A stretch of 17,652 nt of DNA from Acetobacteraceae bacterium (GTDB lineage: Bacteria > Pseudomonadota > Alphaproteobacteria > Acetobacterales > Acetobacteraceae), in contig CANJXD010000057.1 in the NCBI GenBank assembly GCA_947478535.1, positions 1-17,652 of the forward strand, written 5' to 3'. The position numbers were made by a program, and so were the translations under genes. How positions within the stretch are numbered: the first letter of the stretch is position 1; every line of letters begins with the position of its first letter. Shown here one piece after another: positions 14,501 to 17,652 of the stretch. The notes beneath the pieces are model-generated. The model did not search any database and had not been told where the DNA came from. It saw nothing but the letters and a program-made list of their open reading frames with translations.

Positions 14501-15249
14501 TGGCCGGCGGCGCCGGCGCCGATACGCTGGTCGGCATCGCCGGCGATGACAGCCTCGATGGCGGCTCGGGCAATGACCGGCTGGAAGGTGGCAGTGGCGC
14601 CGATACCATGGCCGGCGGCCTCGGCAGCGACCGCTACATCGTGGAGAGCGCGACGGCCCGCATCATCGAGGTCGCGGATGCCGGCTATGACACCGTCGTC
14701 ACCAGTGTGGACTTCACCCTCGCCAGCAATCTCGAACGCCTGGTCCTTGGCGGCACGGCGGGGCTGCGCGGCACCGGCAACGCGCTCGACAATGCGATGA
14801 CGGGCAATGCCGGGGCGAACTGGATCGATGCTGGCGTGGGGGCGGATACGATCACCGGCGAGGCCGGCGCCGATACCCTCGATGGCGGCCTGGGCTTCGA
14901 TCGTATCACCGGGGGCTCAGGCGCCGATGTCTTCCTGTTCGCGGCCTCCGGCCATGGGCGGGACCGCATCTCGGACTACACCGGCGCCGAGGATAGCCTC
15001 GCCGTCTCGGCCGCCGGCTTCGGCGGCGGGCTGGTCGCGGGGATCAACCTGCTGACGAGCGGCCGCTACATCGAGAACACCAGCGGCCGTGCCTATGCGC
15101 CGGCCGGCACCGGGCAGTTCGTCTTCGAGACCGACACTGGCCTGCTGCGCTGGGACGCCGATGGCTATGGCGGCGCGGCCGCCTTCGTCATCGCCGACCT
15201 TCGCAACGCAACCGGGTGGAACGGGGCGGAGATCATCGTCATCGCCTGA
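11509..15249 (+). CDS. Multidomain RTX protein: Calx-beta, sugar-dehydrogenase propeller, lectin-like, cadherin-like, RTX
   Basis: A 1246-residue protein, probably secreted by a type I system and folded outside the cell with calcium. Domains: Calx-beta-like (1-115, ending ISILDDE); a GSDH-type beta-propeller related to PQQ-dependent aldose dehydrogenases (127-570); an L-type-lectin/LamG-like domain (578-780); a cadherin-like domain (782-885, with NQAPVL and ATDAEGDGLLWSIAGG); and RTX nonapeptides (889-1144). The C-terminus (QFVFETDTGLLRWDADGYGG and on) matches the usual T1SS signal region. The propeller keeps SHAGGALVFGPDG with H317, aligned to the sGDH catalytic His; GLRNP with R396 and N397; and NFGWP. 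An insertion holds an EF-hand-like loop from D270. There is no Sec signal, as expected for T1SS. No HlyB/HlyD/TolC genes are nearby. Whether it binds PQQ or oxidises a sugar is unproven, and binding residues beyond these could not be assigned. Confidence 0.9.
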   Translation: MSGTISVFLGHTELQVDETSGTAYVEIRRSGPTNTPVTVTYGVTTDTATTGVDFLAASGTVTIAAGADRALVPVTILNDSLGEATEVFSLALIDTVGATLGAPRTIRISILDDETPAPPPPDEPEVMDYDMELVPVVAGTMNQPIRFAFSPLDPTKLYIAGKDGYVNIADTDAGTLDRMMSLTAEVNNLGDRGLMGIALHPDLANNPYIYLLYVVDPPGVGGSGGAGRNGDGNRYAHLVRHTLDATTGYTTVVPDSKVILLGGAGQSLADISGNGALDFTEPQHSALPSSEKVAGVTPAEWVNGYKQDYIKVDSVSHAGGALVFGPDGALYVATGDGTSYNYADPRTADVQSLDSMSGKILRIDPITGDGLADNPFVTPGMDLDTNRAKVFQLGLRNPFSFAILPDGRTVIGDVGWWSYEEVNVAGPGANFGWPWLEGGDGLLSPTTVYRDMPGARAFYDAIAQGLVDPTLPLRAFSHDSSAPGFQMQALVGGSVVYSGTRYPAEFNNDFFFSDFISGRVFSLDVDNPGELRLLTRLDDRPGPVHMMQGPDGWIWYADIATGEIGRIEITPKLPAQSWVTTGDAVTLTGGAIQLTPAGAQSLGGLGGTTRIDLRHDVRISFEVLQATAAGRDGFALVLHDDPRRSAALGSGETGIDGLQKALALAFQSMIGSGGPGARDHGRLLSPSLAGFGTGQADQVDLGRIDDGAWHRVELAWDVETQTLTWSWDGVVRDSVVADLSTVLFAGSPFVHVALTAGGGASTPDQRVRAITVDALHENVFGNQAPVLFGGATRALTVAEHTTGAFHTPFATDAEGDGLLWSIAGGADAGRFTINAATGALSFRAVPDFEAPSDSGADNIHDLLIEVADTSGAHFRQALSIRVTDRPGDILTGTAGADAIAGGALAERITGGAGADSISGHGGDDVVLATLGDGNDTMAGGSGRDTYSLAATQADIYASINSRRASSAETGSDQILDFENLTGGGGQDLLRGDAQANILAGGAGADTLVGIAGDDSLDGGSGNDRLEGGSGADTMAGGLGSDRYIVESATARIIEVADAGYDTVVTSVDFTLASNLERLVLGGTAGLRGTGNALDNAMTGNAGANWIDAGVGADTITGEAGADTLDGGLGFDRITGGSGADVFLFAASGHGRDRISDYTGAEDSLAVSAAGFGGGLVAGINLLTSGRYIENTSGRAYAPAGTGQFVFETDTGLLRWDADGYGGAAAFVIADLRNATGWNGAEIIVIA
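14172..14940 (+). repeat. RTX nonapeptide repeat region, three blocks
   Basis: Glycine-rich nonapeptides of the GGxGxDxxx type occur in three blocks, at about residues 889-930, 982-1045 and 1098-1144, separated by non-repeat stretches of roughly 50 residues. The best units are GGAGADTLV, GGSGNDRLE and GGSGADTMA. At DNA level CCGGCGGCGCCGGCGCCGA recurs exactly at 14234-14252 and 14504-14522. Such units bind calcium in parallel beta-rolls. Confidence 0.9.
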
Positions 15250-15299
15250 CGGGGCGTAGACGCCAGGCTTCCCTCTCCCGCCCGTTCTTCCGCAGCCTG

Positions 15300-16406
15300 C
15301 TAGGCCATCCCGCCGCGCGCGGCGATCGGCCACAGGCATTCCACCCGCCCCCCGCGGACGCCGACATACCAGTCGTGCCGGTCCACGGTCGGGTCGCAAT
15401 GGCCGGGGATTAGCCGCAGCTTCTCCCCCAGCTTCGGCGCCGCGACGCCTTCCGCCTTGACGTTGCCGTGCTCATCGGAGGCCCCGGTGTAGGACAGCCC
15501 CGGCCGGCCATGGATCAGCGGCAGGCCCGAATCCACCGCCACCGCCTTGTGCCCGGCATCCAGCACCGCGAAGCCATCCCGCGGCGCGCTCATCACCTGG
15601 GCCAGCACGAACAGCGAATGGCGGAAGGGCGGCGGGTCCTGGTTGCGGCCGTAATCCGCATCCATGAAGGCATAGGATCCGGCCTGGATCTCGTTCCACA
15701 CCCCCGTGGCCGCTTCCAGCCCGAAGGTGCCGGTGCCGGCGCCGCCGACGATGGCGCAGGCGAGGCCCCGCTGGCGCAGTTGCTCCACCGTCCGCCGCGT
15801 GCCTTCCGCCGCGAAGGCGATCGCGGCGTGGCGTTCCTCCGGCGTCCGGCGATGCTGGGCATTGCCGTGATAGGATTGCAGCCCGCCGAAGATCAGGTGC
15901 GGGCTGGCCGCGATCCGCTCCGCCAGCGCCACCGCCGCCGGCCCCGGTTCCACCCCGCAGCGCCCGGCGCCGCAATCGATCTCGACCAGCACCGTCATGC
16001 GCAGGCCGGCCGCTTCTGCCGCCGCCTCGATGGCGGCGATCCCCGCCATGTCATCGGCGCAGACCGCGACCTTGGCGATGCCGGATAGCGCCGCGAGGCG
16101 GGCCAGCTTGCGCGGCGCGATCACCTCGTTGCTGACCAGGATATCCGGCACCCCGCCCCAGGCCAGCGCCTCGGCTTCCGCCACCTTCTGGACGCATTGC
16201 CCGACGGCGCCGCGCCGCATCTGCTGCAGGGCGACGACCGGGGATTTGTGCGTCTTCGCATGCGCCCGCAGCTTCGTCCCCGTCGGCGCCAGCAGCGCCG
16301 CCATGGTGTCGAGGTTGTGCTCGAAGGCATCGAGGTCCAGCACCAGGGCCGGGGTGTCGATATCCTCCTCGCGCATGCCGGGTTCGGCGGGCGGGTGTTG
16401 CAGCAT
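15300..16406 (-). CDS. DSD1/D-threonine aldolase family PLP enzyme (fold type III)
   Basis: A 368-residue enzyme of the alanine-racemase fold whose family includes D-threonine aldolase, 3-hydroxy-D-aspartate aldolase and D-serine dehydratase. The PLP lysine lies in RAHAKTHKSP (most likely K51). The metal site near the C-terminus reads PGHCDPT: H336 and D338. D-threonine aldolase uses His and Asp here, whereas eukaryotic D-serine dehydratase uses His and Cys at the matching spacing, so an aldolase that splits a beta-hydroxy-D-amino acid to glycine and an aldehyde or glyoxylate is favoured. It is cytoplasmic. The ATG at 16406 has GAGGA about 7 bases upstream. It lies 18 bases after the class V aminotransferase-fold gene, as the second gene of that operon. 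A later in-frame Met (residue 11) is possible but has weaker support. Confidence 0.9.
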   Translation of the reverse strand: MLQHPPAEPGMREEDIDTPALVLDLDAFEHNLDTMAALLAPTGTKLRAHAKTHKSPVVALQQMRRGAVGQCVQKVAEAEALAWGGVPDILVSNEVIAPRKLARLAALSGIAKVAVCADDMAGIAAIEAAAEAAGLRMTVLVEIDCGAGRCGVEPGPAAVALAERIAASPHLIFGGLQSYHGNAQHRRTPEERHAAIAFAAEGTRRTVEQLRQRGLACAIVGGAGTGTFGLEAATGVWNEIQAGSYAFMDADYGRNQDPPPFRHSLFVLAQVMSAPRDGFAVLDAGHKAVAVDSGLPLIHGRPGLSYTGASDEHGNVKAEGVAAPKLGEKLRLIPGHCDPTVDRHDWYVGVRGGRVECLWPIAARGGMA

Positions 16407-16424
16407 GGTGCGTCCTCGTCGGAT

Positions 16425-17528
16425 TCAGGAAGACATGGCGGCGCCCAGCGCCGCCAAAATTGGGTCAAGCTCGGCTTGGTCATTGTAGCCGTGGAAGCTG
16501 ATGCGGATACGCCCACGCCCATTCCAGGCCAGCACCCCGCGCTCCGCCATCGCCGCCACGATGGCCCCGGCCCGTTCATGCGCGATGCAGACGCTCGCGC
16601 CATGCTGGGCGGGGTCGGGCGGCGTCATGCTCGGGATGCCCGCCGCCGCCAGCCGCGCCAGCAGCGCCGTGGTCAGTCCCTGCACATGGCGCTCCACCGC
16701 CCCGCGCGGGAATTGCTCCAGGTAGTCGAGCGCCGCATGCAGCGCATAGACGGCGGCGTGGGACGGATTGCCCCGGGTGAATCGCCCCGCATCGGCGCGC
16801 AGCATGATCGGCTGCGCGTAGTCCGGCCGGGGACCGCTGACGATGGAATACCACCCCGCCGTCGCCGGCGCCCAAGCCGGCTGTCGGTCCCGGTTCCAAT
16901 ACGCGATCGCCGTGCCCGTCAGCCCCAGCATCCATTTGTAGCAGGAGGAAAAGGCGAAATCCGCGACCGCGGCCTCGATCGGCATCCACCCCGCCCCTTG
17001 GGTGAAATCCACCACCAGCATCGCCCCCACGCCATCCGCGACACCGCGCAGCGCCGCCAGGTCATGCCGCCGCGCATCGAGGTAGGACACGGCGCTGACC
17101 GCCAGCATCCGCGTCCGCCGATCCACCACCGCCGCCACCGCCGCCGGGTCCGCCATCACCGCGAATCGCAGCTCCACGCTCCGCCGCATCGCCAGCGGCG
17201 CGACGACGGAGGCATATTCGTTGCGGTCGAGCACGACATTGTCGCCCTCCCGCCAATCGAGGCTCTCCACCAGCATCGACATGCCTTCCGCCACCGAGGC
17301 GACCAGGCCGATATCCCCGGGCTGCACCGCCCAGAACGCCGCGATCCGCCCGCGCAGCCGCTCCACCTCCCCATCCAGCCGGTCCCGCCCGGCGAAGCCC
17401 AGGCCCTTATCCGTCGCCATCCGGGCCAGCGCCGCGGGCTGGGCGCGCAGCACCGGCGTCTCGCCGGCGGCGCAGACATGGGTGATACCAGCGGGTATCT
17501 CGAACTCGGCGGGGTCGAAAAGCGGCAC
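16425..17528 (-). CDS. Class V aminotransferase-fold PLP-dependent enzyme
   Basis: A 367-residue fold-type I PLP enzyme of the class V group (cysteine desulfurase, isopenicillin N epimerase, kynureninase and EgtE relatives). Seen are D174-F-T-Q177 for the pyridine nitrogen and ring oxygen, SSCYKWMLG with the Schiff-base lysine K198, and R252-G-N-P for the substrate. The loop with the catalytic Cys of SufS/NifS desulfurases is not evident, so an aminotransferase, lyase or epimerase role is more likely. It is cytoplasmic. The start is a GTG at 17528: an in-frame TGA lies two codons upstream, so the gene cannot begin earlier, and the conserved MPLFDPAEF follows. It is the first gene of a two-gene operon with the D-threonine-aldolase-type enzyme, and divergent from the gene at the right edge. 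Substrate unknown. Confidence 0.88.
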   Translation of the reverse strand: MPLFDPAEFEIPAGITHVCAAGETPVLRAQPAALARMATDKGLGFAGRDRLDGEVERLRGRIAAFWAVQPGDIGLVASVAEGMSMLVESLDWREGDNVVLDRNEYASVVAPLAMRRSVELRFAVMADPAAVAAVVDRRTRMLAVSAVSYLDARRHDLAALRGVADGVGAMLVVDFTQGAGWMPIEAAVADFAFSSCYKWMLGLTGTAIAYWNRDRQPAWAPATAGWYSIVSGPRPDYAQPIMLRADAGRFTRGNPSHAAVYALHAALDYLEQFPRGAVERHVQGLTTALLARLAAAGIPSMTPPDPAQHGASVCIAHERAGAIVAAMAERGVLAWNGRGRIRISFHGYNDQAELDPILAALGAAMSS

Positions 17529-17619
17529 GGGTCATCCCATGGGGTTGCGCTGCGGCGGAACACTGGCACGCTCCGCGCCCCCGAGACAGACCGCCCTGCC
17601 GTCTCCGCTGGAGTCACTG

Positions 17620-17652
17620 ATGCAATACCTGGATGAACTGGATGCCAGCGCG
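17620..17652 (+). CDS. Start of an unidentified gene, continues past the right edge
   Basis: ATG at 17620 is preceded by GGAG (17610-17613) six bases upstream and opens a frame reading MQYLDELDASA to the edge. Eleven residues are too few to identify a family. It is divergent from the class V aminotransferase-fold gene, and the 91-base gap would hold both promoters. Some MFS transporters begin in a similar way, but that is only a guess. Confidence 0.55.
   Translation, partial: MQYLDELDASA

Noticed and set aside
14172..14940. Regularly spaced GC-rich repeats that might suggest a CRISPR-like or satellite array.
   Set aside because: They keep the reading frame and encode RTX nonapeptides; there are no unique spacers.
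15253..15299. Possible terminator between the RTX gene and the aldolase gene (GGCGT-AG-ACGCC and a CAGGCT/AGCCTG pair).
   Set aside because: Stems of only 5-6 bp, a tiny or very large loop and no T-tract.
16197..17636. A 479-codon plus-strand open frame opposite the PLP enzyme operon.
   Set aside because: Arg/His/Pro-rich with no domain; both minus-strand enzymes are complete.

Overview
The window looks like chromosomal DNA from a high-GC alphaproteobacterium, most likely an Acetobacteraceae/Rhodospirillales member of the Roseomonas type. The grounds are the very high GC with GC-rich third codon positions, a clpS-clpA pair beside a phasin gene and a PBP5-like D,D-carboxypeptidase, and TGC-rich PhaR-type operators in front of the phasin. 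This assignment is inference; there is no rRNA, tRNA or other marker gene here. I see no insertion sequence, integrase, CRISPR array or RNA gene.

Layout. (1) Positions 1-3885, minus strand: a four-gene, mostly coupled operon, in transcription order a two-domain sulfurtransferase, a MalY/PatB-type C-S lyase/aminotransferase, an Ldh-family 2-hydroxyacid dehydrogenase and a metallo-beta-lactamase-fold hydrolase that runs off the left edge. (2) 3987-5662, plus strand, divergent from (1): an MFS exporter coupled to a PaaI-like hotdog thioesterase, closed by a 12-bp perfect hairpin. (3) 5706-9775, minus strand: an AhpD-like carboxymuconolactone decarboxylase family protein, clpA, clpS and a phasin. 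The clpA and phasin 3' ends carry good hairpin terminators, and the phasin promoter is bracketed by two PhaR-type operator candidates. (4) 10204-11343, plus strand: an exported D-alanyl-D-alanine carboxypeptidase with a long Pro/Ala/Arg-rich tail. (5) 11344-15249, plus strand: an AT-rich leader followed by a 1246-residue RTX protein, the most unusual gene here. It joins a Calx-beta-like domain, a sugar-dehydrogenase-type beta-propeller carrying an EF-hand-like loop, a lectin/LamG-like domain, a cadherin-like domain and three blocks of RTX nonapeptides. (6) 15300-17528, minus strand: a two-gene operon of PLP enzymes, a class V aminotransferase-fold enzyme followed by a D-threonine-aldolase-type enzyme. 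(7) 17620 to the right edge: the first 11 codons of a divergent plus-strand gene.

How the genes may work together. The left operon reads as a small sulfur/thiol and 2-oxoacid module: C-S bond cleavage, sulfur transfer, 2-hydroxy/2-oxo acid exchange and a hydrolase. ClpS and ClpA form the N-degron adaptor/unfoldase pair. The phasin coats polyhydroxyalkanoate granules and appears to be under PhaR control. The RTX protein is probably exported by a type I secretion system encoded elsewhere and probably needs calcium for folding; several of its domains belong to calcium-binding families. The right-hand PLP pair probably handles a beta-hydroxy or D-amino acid. Nothing here is provably a new system; the RTX architecture and the sulfurtransferase operon are the best candidates for novelty.
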